Positions 1 to 5,879 are shown, numbered from the stretch's first letter. The stretch is DNA of 6,612 nucleotides from JBFJVD01 sp041624375 (GCA_041624375.1 JBFJVD010000170.1:1-6612), one strand, 5' to 3'. Numbers and translations: made by a program. Notes: generated by a model from the letters alone, not told the origin.

Positions 1-66
1 CGAGCCCGACCCTGGGAGCCTGGCTCGACGCCGGCGGAGCTTCCCTCTGCTCTCTTGCCGACTCAT
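1..66 (-). CDS. Possible start of a further gene, cut by the window edge
   Basis: An ATG at 66-64 opens a frame of 22 codons that runs to the window edge without a stop. The predicted peptide begins MSRQESRGKL and continues with a run of arginines. An AAGG stands 8 nt before the ATG and a CAGGA lies almost against it, so a ribosome binding site is possible but not convincing. It lies 64 nt after the kinase stop codon on the same strand, so it could be the third gene of that operon or the first of the next. There is too little protein to name a family, and chance openness in GC-rich DNA is a real alternative. Confidence 0.25.
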   Translation of the reverse strand, partial: MSRQESRGKLRRRRARLPGSGS

Positions 67-130
67 TTCCTGCGCCTTAGCCGCTTAGTTTTGCTATTCT
101 GGTTTGCAGAGCCGACGTTATGGAACGACC

Positions 131-1522
131 TCAGGTTGCCGTATCTTGATCCGATTGATTGCCTGTTGGAAGCCACACGGAGAAGGTAGCTCCTTCTTGA
201 TGCTGGCTGGTTACTTCAATTCGGCCGCCATGGCTTCGGGTGATCCAATAGGCAATCGATAAGCCGAGCCCTGCGCCTCCGGTGCCGCGGCGTTTCCTCG
301 CGCTGTCCACACGATAAAACCTCTCGAAGATATGTGGCAATTGCTCGGGCGGGATCCCGGGACCGGTGTCTGTGACTGTTAATCTGGCCCAGCCGTTCAT
401 CGCCTTCAGCCCTAGAGTCACTTTTCCGCCTTGGGGTGTATGCTCCACTGCGTTTCCCACAAGATTGAGCAGCACTTGCTTCAGCCGATCTCGATCCCCT
501 ACAACCTGGGCTTGATCCTCCTCCCCGATCTTGATCTCCACCCTGCCTTCCACCTGAAGCTGGGCTTCTTTGTAGACCTCAAGCAAGAGCGAGTCGAGTT
601 CCACGGCGTCCTTCGCAAGCGGGAGTCGACCGCTCTCGGCGCGCGCCAGCAATAATAGGTCCCGGACCATTCTCGTCATCCGATCGGTTTCGGCAGTGAT
701 CGCATCCAATGCTTCTTGATCTGCTGCGCCCAGTCTTCTGAGGATGTCGACATTGCCACGAATGGTGGTGAGCGGCGTCCGCAGTTCATGTGACACATCC
801 GCAAGAAACCGCTTCTGTGCCTCGAAGAGATTCTCTAGTCGTTCGAGCGTCGCGTTGAATGCCAGCACCAGCTGAGCGACTTCGCCTTCGCCGGGACCCT
901 TCAATGGGATGCGGTGTGAGAGATCGTCCGCCCGATTGATCCTCAGTGCCGCCTCGGTGACTTCACTTAATGGGCGAAGTGCTGCTCCGGCTGTGGACCA
1001 TCCAATCGCCCCCGCCAGGCCAATGGCGAGCAGACCGCCGGGGATCATCAAGTAGAGCAGCAGCTCGCGTGCGGACGATACGGGTTCGAGTGAGTTGGCG
1101 ACCTGAAGGTAGCCTACAATCCGGTTGTCTGGGAGCACCACCACCGGCACGCTGAGCACGCGCAGATCGATCTGATCGACACGAACCGTTCGAAAGGTTC
1201 GTACGGTCGCACCAAAGGAATCCACATCGAATGCGCCCGCATGCGAAGGAACATTGGTTGAAAGCAGGGCGAGCTCGCCTGACTCGTTGGGGGCCCAAAC
1301 CTGCACATAGACGCTTCCGGCCAGGTCCAGCGGCGGCAGGGTCACGCCGCGCATGTCCCGGCGGCTCGCCAGCAGGATCTCATCCGCGGCGCGTTTGAGA
1401 TTCTCTTCGATCTGGACGGTGAGCGTATAGGACAACAGCAGGTAGACGGCCGCACCGAAGATGAGCAGGGCGCCGGCCAGTACGATCGTATACCAGAGGG
1501 TGAGGCGAGCCCGCAGGGTCAT
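131..1522 (-). CDS. Two-component sensor histidine kinase, HAMP type, membrane-bound
   Basis: A 463-residue inner-membrane sensor kinase of the EnvZ/MprB-like class. It would autophosphorylate on histidine and pass the phosphate to the response regulator encoded just upstream. A first membrane helix lies at about residues 8-31, an extracytoplasmic sensor segment at about 35-152, and a second helix at about 153-178. A HAMP linker follows to about 234. The HisKA domain carries the H box FLADVSHELRTP with the phosphorylated His245. The ATPase domain shows an N box (NLVGNAVEH, Asn353/Asn357), a G1 box (DTGPGIP, Asp385), an F box (IFERFYR) and a G2 box (GTGGAGLGLS, about 413-422). All catalytic motifs are present, so it should be active. 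Its ATG overlaps the regulator stop as ATGA, which indicates translational coupling. There is no good Shine-Dalgarno of its own. The sensor segment matches no ligand domain I recognise, so the signal is unknown. Confidence 0.95.
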   Translation of the reverse strand: MTLRARLTLWYTIVLAGALLIFGAAVYLLLSYTLTVQIEENLKRAADEILLASRRDMRGVTLPPLDLAGSVYVQVWAPNESGELALLSTNVPSHAGAFDVDSFGATVRTFRTVRVDQIDLRVLSVPVVVLPDNRIVGYLQVANSLEPVSSARELLLYLMIPGGLLAIGLAGAIGWSTAGAALRPLSEVTEAALRINRADDLSHRIPLKGPGEGEVAQLVLAFNATLERLENLFEAQKRFLADVSHELRTPLTTIRGNVDILRRLGAADQEALDAITAETDRMTRMVRDLLLLARAESGRLPLAKDAVELDSLLLEVYKEAQLQVEGRVEIKIGEEDQAQVVGDRDRLKQVLLNLVGNAVEHTPQGGKVTLGLKAMNGWARLTVTDTGPGIPPEQLPHIFERFYRVDSARKRRGTGGAGLGLSIAYWITRSHGGRIEVTSQHQEGATFSVWLPTGNQSDQDTAT

Positions 1523-2208
1523 GCCGCTTCACGGAGGACGTACCCGACGCCGCGGACGGTGTGCAGCACTCGCGCTTCACTGCCGGACTCGGTTTTCAGG
1601 CGCAAGTAGCGGATATAAACTTCAATGATATTGCTTTCCCCGCCGAAGTCGTAGCCCCAGATTCGATCGAAGATCACCTCTCGCGTCAGCACCTGGCGTG
1701 GATTGAGCATGAAAAGCTCGAGCAGCTCATATTCTTTCGCTGTCAACTCAATCGCCCGATCCCCCCGAAAAGCCTGGTGCGTGCCGGTATCCAGTTTCAA
1801 GTCCGAGAAGGTCAGGACATCCGGTGGTTCGGGGCGAGCGCGGCGCAGTAGGGCGCGCACCCGTGCGAGCAGCTCATCCAGTGCGAACGGCTTGACCAGA
1901 TAATCGTCGGCGCCTGCATCGAGTCCGCGCACCCGATCCGAAACCGAGTCTTTTGCAGTGAGCATGAGAATGGGGGCATCCCCAGCCGAGCGCAGCCGGC
2001 GGCAGATCTCGAGGCCATCGAGCCCCGGCTGCGTTTCGGGAAGCATCCAGTCCACGATCACCAGGTCCGGGGATTCCTGGTCGACGATCGCCAGCCCTTC
2101 AACACCCTCCAAGGCAGTGAAGACTGAATAACCCTCCAGCGACAAACCTCGGCGCACGACCTGGAGGATGCGCTCTTCGTCCTCGATGACCAGGATCTTC
2201 TCGCGCAT
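1519..2208 (-). CDS. OmpR/PhoB-family response regulator
   Basis: A 229-residue DNA-binding response regulator, partner of the kinase encoded next. The receiver domain (about 1-118) has the acidic pocket E9/D10, the phospho-acceptor Asp53 in VIVDWMLP, the switch threonine in LTAKD (Thr84) and Lys106 in DDYLVKPF. A winged-helix DNA-binding domain (about 130-227) includes the ELTAKEYELLELF and RVLHTVRGVGYVL motifs typical of OmpR/PhoB proteins. Start: the open frame extends 77 codons upstream to 2439, but that part is antisense to rplL and the hairpin. The ATG at 2208 is preceded by GAGG five bases away and begins the family-typical MREKILVIEDEE. An odd detail is a four-residue insertion (ETQP) between MLP and GLDGLE, just after the phosphorylated aspartate. 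The promoter is probably its own, in the 112-nt gap after rplL. Target genes are unknown. Confidence 0.96.
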   Translation of the reverse strand: MREKILVIEDEERILQVVRRGLSLEGYSVFTALEGVEGLAIVDQESPDLVIVDWMLPETQPGLDGLEICRRLRSAGDAPILMLTAKDSVSDRVRGLDAGADDYLVKPFALDELLARVRALLRRARPEPPDVLTFSDLKLDTGTHQAFRGDRAIELTAKEYELLELFMLNPRQVLTREVIFDRIWGYDFGGESNIIEVYIRYLRLKTESGSEARVLHTVRGVGYVLREAA

Positions 2209-2226
2209 GGGTACCTCAATCGCGAA

Positions 2227-2258
2227 ACTATACCATACTGGGGTTCGGACGCCGTCTA
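2227..2258 (-). promoter_or_regulatory. Weak candidate promoter for the two-component operon
   Basis: Between the rplL terminator hairpin and the response-regulator ATG, the minus strand reads TATGGTATAGT. This gives two overlapping -10-like hexamers, TATAGT at 2232-2227 and TATGGT at 2237-2232. A -35-like TAGACG (four of six matches to TTGACA) sits at 2258-2253. Its spacing is 20 nt to the first and 15 nt to the second, neither ideal. Location and AT content in a GC-rich region are the main support. Confidence 0.3.
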
Positions 2259-2265
2259 TAACGCA

Positions 2266-2292
2266 GCCGGAGCCGCGCAAGGCGGCTCCGGC
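2266..2292 (-). terminator. Hairpin downstream of rplL, probable end of the ribosomal operon
   Basis: A perfect 11-bp GC-rich stem (2266-2276 with 2282-2292) closes a 5-nt loop, starting 28 nt after the rplL stop. In the minus-strand direction it is followed by TGCGTTATAG, not a clean U-run, so it could act as a weak intrinsic terminator, a 3'-end stabiliser or a Rho-assisted stop. Its place between the ribosomal genes and an unrelated regulatory operon fits transcription termination. Confidence 0.6.
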
Positions 2293-2320
2293 CGGTATTG
2301 GTGGGGATTGGTTAGCGCGT

Positions 2321-2701
2321 TCAGACGAGCTCGACAGTCGCGCCCGCTGCTTCCAGTTTCGACTTTGCGTCCTGTGCAGCGTCCTTGCCGGCCTGCTCGA
2401 GCACTTTGGCCTCGGCGGTTTCTGCGAGATCCTTGGCATCTTTGAGGCCGAGGTTCGTGACCTGCCGGATCGCCTTGATGACGTCGATCTTCTTCGGTCC
2501 GACGTCCTTGATCACGACGTCGAACTCGGTCTTCTCGTCCTCAGCCTCGGCTGCAGCGACGCCGGCGCCAGGCATAGCTGCCATCGCAACCGGCGCAGCG
2601 GCCGAGACGCCCCAGGCTTCCTCGAGCATCTTGCTCAGCTCAGTCGCTTCAAGGACCGTGAGCTTGCCCAGTTGCTCCACCATCTTTTCCAGATCTGCCA
2701 T
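2321..2701 (-). CDS. rplL: 50S ribosomal protein L7/L12
   Basis: 126 residues, normal for the family. L7/L12 forms the dimers of the flexible stalk that recruit elongation factors such as EF-Tu and EF-G and stimulate their GTPase activity. The N-terminal dimerisation segment (MADLEKMVEQLGKLTVLEA) is followed by an Ala/Pro/Gly-rich hinge at about 34-53. The C-terminal factor-binding domain starts near EKTEFDVVIKDVGPKKIDVIK and contains the conserved IRQVTNLGLKDAKDL. Start choice: an in-frame TTG lies seven codons upstream at 2722, but that stretch contains the Shine-Dalgarno AAGGAG. This SD sits nine bases before the ATG at 2701, which gives the family-typical N-terminus. rplL follows rplJ after a 64-nt gap and is the last ribosomal gene of the cluster. 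rpoB does not follow it. Confidence 0.98.
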   Translation of the reverse strand: MADLEKMVEQLGKLTVLEATELSKMLEEAWGVSAAAPVAMAAMPGAGVAAAEAEDEKTEFDVVIKDVGPKKIDVIKAIRQVTNLGLKDAKDLAETAEAKVLEQAGKDAAQDAKSKLEAAGATVELV

Positions 2702-2765
2702 TGTTTGTTGCTCCTTGTTCAATATAAAGTTCGTAGGTTTTCATCCAGTGTTGCAGGACGATCGA

Positions 2766-3293
2766 TCAGCCTGCTGCTTCTGATTCGGCATAGGCATGAA
2801 TCACATTCACCACCTGACGCACCGAGCCAGCCAGCGCGCCCACCAGCCGCGCCGCCGGGGCCTGCAGCACCCCGATCAGCTGCGCCTGGACCACCGGGAG
2901 CGGAGGCAGATCGGCCAGCCGCTCGACTTGGGCGGCGGTGTACAGCGAACCTTCGACAACCGCCCCCTTGAGCGTCATGCCCTCGGACTCCTTGGCGAGA
3001 TCGACCATCGCCTTGGCGACCGCCGGGATATCTTCCCTGGCGAAGCCTAGCGCAGTCGTCCCGATCATCGCCTCAGCCGGCATTGGGAGACCGATCTCGT
3101 CAAAGGCTAGCTTGAGCAGCCGGTTCTTCACGATGTGAAAATCGCCCCCCAGCTCGCGGATCTTGCCCCGTAAGTCTTCCACCTGGGGCACGGAAAGGCC
3201 GGAGTACGAGGTGAAGATCAGCCCTCGGCTGCCCGACGCGAGCTCCCTGTACTGCTCAACGAGCGCTTCCTTGCGTTCCTTTGATATGGCCAA
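2766..3293 (-). CDS. rplJ: 50S ribosomal protein L10
   Basis: 175 residues. L10 anchors L7/L12 dimers to 23S rRNA at the base of the stalk, and in many bacteria its complex with L7/L12 represses its own mRNA. The start MAISKERKEALVEQYRELA is typical, as are the SYSGLSVPQVEDLR and FHIVKNRLLKLAF segments of the rRNA-binding domain. The C-terminal helix that carries L7/L12 is near SVRQVVNVIHAYAES. Start choice: a GTG at 3311 in the same frame would add six residues, but that codon lies at the edge of the attenuator and its first codons are the Shine-Dalgarno GGGAGGTG. The TTG at 3293 stands eight bases after that SD and gives the usual MAISKE N-terminus, so I prefer it. Expression is probably controlled by the L10 leader and attenuator upstream. 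Confidence 0.96.
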   Translation of the reverse strand: MAISKERKEALVEQYRELASGSRGLIFTSYSGLSVPQVEDLRGKIRELGGDFHIVKNRLLKLAFDEIGLPMPAEAMIGTTALGFAREDIPAVAKAMVDLAKESEGMTLKGAVVEGSLYTAAQVERLADLPPLPVVQAQLIGVLQAPAARLVGALAGSVRQVVNVIHAYAESEAAG

Positions 3294-3311
3294 TGCTTGG
3301 TCACCTCCCAC

Positions 3312-3356
3312 AAAGAAAATCGTCTTTGCCCCGCACGAGATGCCGCAGCAAAGACG
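3312..3356 (-). terminator. Attenuator terminator just before rplJ
   Basis: A perfect 9-bp stem (GUCUUUGC core with its complement; 3348-3356 pairs with 3321-3329) is followed directly by AUUUUCUUU (3320-3312). This is the classic intrinsic-terminator form. It ends only a few bases before the rplJ Shine-Dalgarno (3309-3302), inside the operon, so it must be conditional rather than absolute. It is the expected output element of the L10 leader: excess L10-L7/L12 would favour termination before rplJL. Confidence 0.82.
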
Positions 3357-3480
3357 AAGGCAGCCGGTTGGCTGCAGGCGGCTGAGTAGCCCGCCGCGTC
3401 TCGCCTTGGCAGGAGATTAAGCCCCGTTCAACCAGGGCGCCTGCTGTCTCGGGCGAAGCAGTCTTCGGTTTTCGATCCCG
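3312..3480 (-). ncRNA. L10 leader: autoregulatory RNA upstream of rplJ-rplL
   Basis: The long gap between rplA and rplJ has the hallmarks of the known L10-leader family. In the transcript, ACCGAAGAC is followed by GAGACAGCAGGCGCC. After a short arm comes GGGGCUUAAUCUCCUGCC and then AAGGCGAGA. GCAGG and CCUGC pair around an arm closed by GCCC/GGGC. The asymmetric UUAAUCU side is the type of loop that L10-(L12)4 binds. Downstream lies a terminator hairpin (3321-3356). CGAAGAC at 3467-3461 can pair with GUCUUUG at 3355-3349, which is half of the terminator stem. An antiterminator/terminator switch governed by L10 binding follows as inference. Boundaries are approximate and the folding was done by eye. 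Confidence 0.82.
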
Positions 3481-3482
3481 AC

Positions 3483-3508
3483 TCCCCGGAATGCTGGGGG
3501 GCCGGGGA
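3483..3508 (-). other. Hairpin just after the rplA stop codon
   Basis: A 7-bp stem (3483-3489 with 3502-3508, UCCCCGG/CCGGGGA in the transcript) closes a 12-nt C-rich loop, 8 nt after the rplA stop. No U-run follows, so it is not a standard terminator. It may be the first arm of the L10 leader, an RNA-processing site or a stability element. Confidence 0.45.
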
Positions 3509-3516
3509 CTTGCCAC

Positions 3517-4221
3517 CTACATCGCCTGGGCGGCGAACGGATCGACCTTGATCCCTGGACCCATCGTGCTGGTGACTGTGATCTTGCGGATGTAGGCGCC
3601 CTTGGCAGAAGCCGGTCGCGCCCGCTGGATCACATCCATCAGCGCCGCCATGTTCTCGTAGAGCTGCTCTACTTCAAAAGAGACCTTGCCGATGGGGACA
3701 TGCAGGTTGGCGGTTTTGTCGACCCGGAACTCCACCCGGCCGGCCTTCAGCTCTTCAATCACCCGCGGCAGGTCGTCATCAGGGACGACGGTCCCCGCCT
3801 TCGGGTTCGGCATCAAGCCCCGCGGCCCCAGAATGCGGCCCAGCCGGCCGACTTTCCCCATGCTCTCGGGGGTTGCCACGGCGGCGTCGAAATCGGTCCA
3901 CCCATCCTGGATCTTCTTGATGACTTCGTCGTCGGCGATATAGTCTGCGCCGGCTTCCTGTGCCGCCCGGGCCCCTTCGCCCTCCGCGAACACAAGCACC
4001 CGCACGGTCTTGCCCAATCCGTGCGGGAGCATGACCGTGTCGCGGACCTGTTGATCGGCATGCCTTGGATCCACGCCCAGGCGCAGGTGCACCTCAACCG
4101 TCTCATCAAACTTGGCGTAGGCCCGTTCCTTGACCATTCGAAGCGCTTCTGCCGGTGGCACAACCGCTTCACGATCGAGATCGGCGACCGCCGCCGTGTA
4201 CTTCTTCCCGCGTCTTCCCAT
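3517..4221 (-). CDS. rplA: 50S ribosomal protein L1
   Basis: 234 residues, normal length. L1 binds 23S rRNA helices 76-78, forms the mobile L1 stalk that guides deacylated tRNA out of the E site, and represses its own operon in several lineages. The family signature is at about 126-144 (LGRILGPRGLMPNPKAGTV). The C-terminal segment ARPASAKGAYIRKITVTSTMGPGIKVD is equally typical. The frame is open 14 codons further upstream, but that part encodes the hairpin described separately. The ATG at 4221 has AAGGAG five bases before it and yields the expected MGRRGKKY start. It lies 50 nt after the rplK stop and ends in TAG. It is probably autoregulated through the adjacent L1-site mimic. Confidence 0.98.
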   Translation of the reverse strand: MGRRGKKYTAAVADLDREAVVPPAEALRMVKERAYAKFDETVEVHLRLGVDPRHADQQVRDTVMLPHGLGKTVRVLVFAEGEGARAAQEAGADYIADDEVIKKIQDGWTDFDAAVATPESMGKVGRLGRILGPRGLMPNPKAGTVVPDDDLPRVIEELKAGRVEFRVDKTANLHVPIGKVSFEVEQLYENMAALMDVIQRARPASAKGAYIRKITVTSTMGPGIKVDPFAAQAM

Positions 4222-4232
4222 GATTGCTCCTT

Positions 4233-4263
4233 GTGGTGCAAACGGGCCGTACGGCCCTCCCAC
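4233..4263 (-). promoter_or_regulatory. Predicted L1-binding operator before rplA
   Basis: The transcript folds as GUGG - GA - GGGCC - GUAC loop - GGCCC - GUUUGCA - CCAC. The outer 4-bp stem (4263-4260 with 4236-4233) and the inner 5-bp stem (4257-4253 with 4248-4244) flank an asymmetric internal loop, GA on one side and GUUUGCA on the other. The GUGGGAGG strand and the 3' side beginning with G and ending ACCAC resemble the L1 site of 23S rRNA (GUGGGAGGC ... GCCG ... ACCAC). The rplA Shine-Dalgarno lies two bases after the outer stem, so bound L1 could block initiation. The structure is seen in the sequence; L1 binding is inferred. Confidence 0.72.
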
Positions 4264-4271
4264 TCTTGATC

Positions 4272-4697
4272 TCAGCCCTCGACGACAATGCCCATGTTGC
4301 GCGCAGTGCCCTCGATCTGGCGCATTGCGCCTTCGAGGTCGATCGCATTGAGATCCTTCATCTTGATCTCTGCGATCTCTTGGATCTGGGCCTGAGTTAC
4401 TCTCCCGACCTTCTCACGGTTCGGTTCGGCCGATCCCTTCTCGACACCGGCCGCCTTGCGCAATAAGACTGCCGTCGGCGGGGTCTTCAGCTCGAAAGTG
4501 AATGAACCATCACTGAAGATGGTGATGTCCGCCGGAATGATCTCGCCCATCTTGCTCGAGGTGCGCGCGTTATATTCCTTGCAGAATTGCATGAGGTTGA
4601 TGCCGTGCGGGGCGAGCGCCGGACCAATGGGCGGCGCCGGGTTTGCCCGGCCGGCTTCGATCTGCAATCGTACGACTGCCTTGACTTTCTTTGCCAC
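4272..4697 (-). CDS. rplK: 50S ribosomal protein L11
   Basis: 141 residues, the usual length. L11 binds the GTPase-associated region of 23S rRNA with L10, and in many bacteria is the site of thiostrepton action and stringent-response sensing. The N-terminal domain has the proline-rich PAPPIGPALAPHGINLMQFCKEYN segment (residues about 20-43). The C-terminal rRNA-binding domain contains KTPPTAVLLRKAAG and ends with the conserved MKDLNAIDLEGAMRQIEGTARNMGI. The start codon is GTG (4697-4695), giving MAKKVKAVV. A strong GGAGGAG lies about ten bases upstream, a little farther than ideal. It follows nusG after 55 nt and precedes rplA after 50 nt, and each gap contains a copy of the same hairpin. Confidence 0.98.
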   Translation of the reverse strand: MAKKVKAVVRLQIEAGRANPAPPIGPALAPHGINLMQFCKEYNARTSSKMGEIIPADITIFSDGSFTFELKTPPTAVLLRKAAGVEKGSAEPNREKVGRVTQAQIQEIAEIKMKDLNAIDLEGAMRQIEGTARNMGIVVEG

Positions 4698-4714
4698 CTT
4701 CTCGACTCTCCTCC

Positions 4715-4746
4715 GTGGTGCTGACGGGCGCCAAGCGCCCTCCCAC
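4715..4746 (-). promoter_or_regulatory. Predicted L1-binding operator before rplK
   Basis: The transcript folds as GUGG - GA - GGGCGC - UUG loop - GCGCCC - GUCAGCA - CCAC. The outer stem (4746-4743 with 4718-4715) can be extended by a C-G and a U-G pair. The inner stem is 6 bp (4740-4735 with 4731-4726). The asymmetric loop has GA opposite GUCAGCA, the same plan as the copy before rplA. It begins six bases after the nusG stop, and the extended outer stem takes in the first bases of the rplK Shine-Dalgarno. The placement corresponds to the L1 operator of E. coli, which lies ahead of the L11-L1 genes. L1 binding is inferred from the resemblance to the 23S rRNA site. Confidence 0.75.
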
Positions 4747-4752
4747 GATGCT

Positions 4753-5862
4753 TCAGGCCTTTTCGACCTGCAAGAAGTCCAGCTCCACCGGCGTATCGCG
4801 ACCGAAGAACGATACCATCACCCGCACCTTAGCCCGTTCCATATCGATATCTTCGACCGTGCCGATGAAATCATTGAACGGACCATCAATGATGCGCACC
4901 TTCTGCCCCTGCTTGTAGGTGACCTTGATCCGCGGCGCTTCAGCCTCCATGCGCTTGATGATCTGGGAGACCTCTTCCGGACGAAGCGGGGTCGGTTCGT
5001 TGCCCATGCCCACAAAACCGGTGACGCCGGGGGTGTTGCGCACCACATACCAAGACTCCTCGGTCAGGAGCATCTGGACGAGGATATATCCGGGAAATAC
5101 GCGTCGCTCGACGGTCCGCCGCTTACCATCTTTGACTTCGATTTCTTCTTCGGTGGGGACGACGACGTCGAAAATCTGGTCCTTCATCCCCATGGTCTCA
5201 ATGCGCTGCTCGAGGTTGTGCCGCACCTTGTTCTCATACCCCGAGTAGCAGTGAACGACATACCACAAGCGGCCGTCGTCCGGCTCATCTACCGGAGCCT
5301 CCTCGGCCTCGCCGTCTTCGTCGATCTCTACACTGACATCTTCTTCGGCAAGCCCAACGACCGGCGCATCCGCCGTCGTCACGGCAGGCTCGTCCAGCTC
5401 GGCCTCCGCGTCCGCAGCGGGCGCATCTGCCGCAAGTTCGCTGACCTCCGCCTCCGTGTCCATCGCAGGCTCTGCCTCGCCTTCGGGCGCTTCCGCAGCC
5501 ATCTCGGCAGGCTCGTCCAGCTCGGTCTCCGCTTCCACAGCGGTCGCTTCTGCTGCAGGTTCGCTGACCTCGGCCTCCGCGTCCACCGCGGACTCTGCCT
5601 CGCCTTCGGGCGCTTCGACGGGCATCTCGGCAGGCGCGGCATCCAGTTCATCCTGAGCTTGCAGTGTCTCCCCCTCGTCCTGAACGACGACGCCCTCTTC
5701 GATCGGACTTTCTTCGGGCGAGGCGGGCTGCTCTCCAGACGTCTCCAGCCGCGACTCGAGTGTCTCAGGGTTCTCCTCGGGCTCACCTTCCAGTGGCGGC
5801 ACGTGCGCCGTTTCCAGATCGGCGCCGTCGTCTTCCCGCAAGCTTTCAGATTCCATCATCAT
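4753..5862 (-). CDS. nusG: Transcription elongation/termination factor NusG with acidic N-terminal extension
   Basis: A cytoplasmic factor that binds the RNA polymerase clamp and links it to Rho or to ribosomal protein S10. The conserved 172-residue core occupies 198-369. The NGN domain starts RLWYVVHCYSGYENKV and includes RRVFPGYILVQM and VRNTPGVTGFVG. The KOW domain starts near QGQKVRIIDGPFNDFIGTV and ends PVELDFLQVEKA. In front lies a 197-residue tail with 70 Asp/Glu, only two Arg and no Lys, which is surely disordered. It contains a tandem 41-residue repeat (78-118 and 119-159). Start: three ATGs in a row at 5862-5854, 17 nt after secE, with only a weak GGATCGGG upstream. No ATG lies close to the core, and the tail is open and compositionally coherent, so I accept the long form. 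Actinobacterial NusG proteins also carry acidic N-terminal extensions, usually shorter. Confidence 0.95.
   Translation of the reverse strand: MMMESESLREDDGADLETAHVPPLEGEPEENPETLESRLETSGEQPASPEESPIEEGVVVQDEGETLQAQDELDAAPAEMPVEAPEGEAESAVDAEAEVSEPAAEATAVEAETELDEPAEMAAEAPEGEAEPAMDTEAEVSELAADAPAADAEAELDEPAVTTADAPVVGLAEEDVSVEIDEDGEAEEAPVDEPDDGRLWYVVHCYSGYENKVRHNLEQRIETMGMKDQIFDVVVPTEEEIEVKDGKRRTVERRVFPGYILVQMLLTEESWYVVRNTPGVTGFVGMGNEPTPLRPEEVSQIIKRMEAEAPRIKVTYKQGQKVRIIDGPFNDFIGTVEDIDMERAKVRVMVSFFGRDTPVELDFLQVEKA
5382..5627 (-). repeat. In-frame 123-bp tandem repeat inside nusG
   Basis: Two adjacent 123-bp copies (5382-5504 and 5505-5627) match at 107 of 123 positions by hand alignment, and a further 8 bases of the next unit follow from 5628. 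Each encodes 41 residues starting AEM..EAPEGEAE and ending ELDEP, with 30 of 41 identical. The period is a multiple of three, so unit loss or gain keeps the nusG frame. Divergence between the copies shows that this is an old duplication. Confidence 0.93.
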
Positions 5863-5879
5863 CGGTACCCGATCCGGCC

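Noticed and set aside
2209..2439. Extended N-terminus for the response regulator
   Set aside because: The 77 extra codons run through the terminator hairpin and the antiparallel reading of rplL's end region without conserved protein features. The MREKILV start has its own ribosome site.
2168..2971. A 267-codon plus-strand frame
   Set aside because: It is antisense to rplL, the end of rplJ and the response-regulator start. Its low-complexity Pro/Arg/Ala composition is typical of shadow frames.
3302..3311. A third GUGGGAGG, just before rplJ, as another L1 site
   Set aside because: The downstream sequence offers no matching inner stem or CCAC strand; the motif here is simply the rplJ Shine-Dalgarno region.
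3301..3516. A 71-codon minus-strand frame in the rplA-rplJ gap as a leader peptide
   Set aside because: It has no ribosome site of note, and the DNA is explained by the L10 leader and attenuator. Its peptide is Pro/Arg-rich without family features.
3700..4269. A 189-codon plus-strand frame
   Set aside because: It is antisense to rplA, whose protein is well conserved throughout; there is no ribosome site or family match in the plus-strand product.
4726..4740. The GGGCGC/GCGCCC hairpin after nusG as a terminator
   Set aside because: No U-run follows, it is part of a larger two-stem structure shared with the rplA leader, and it lies inside a tight operon.
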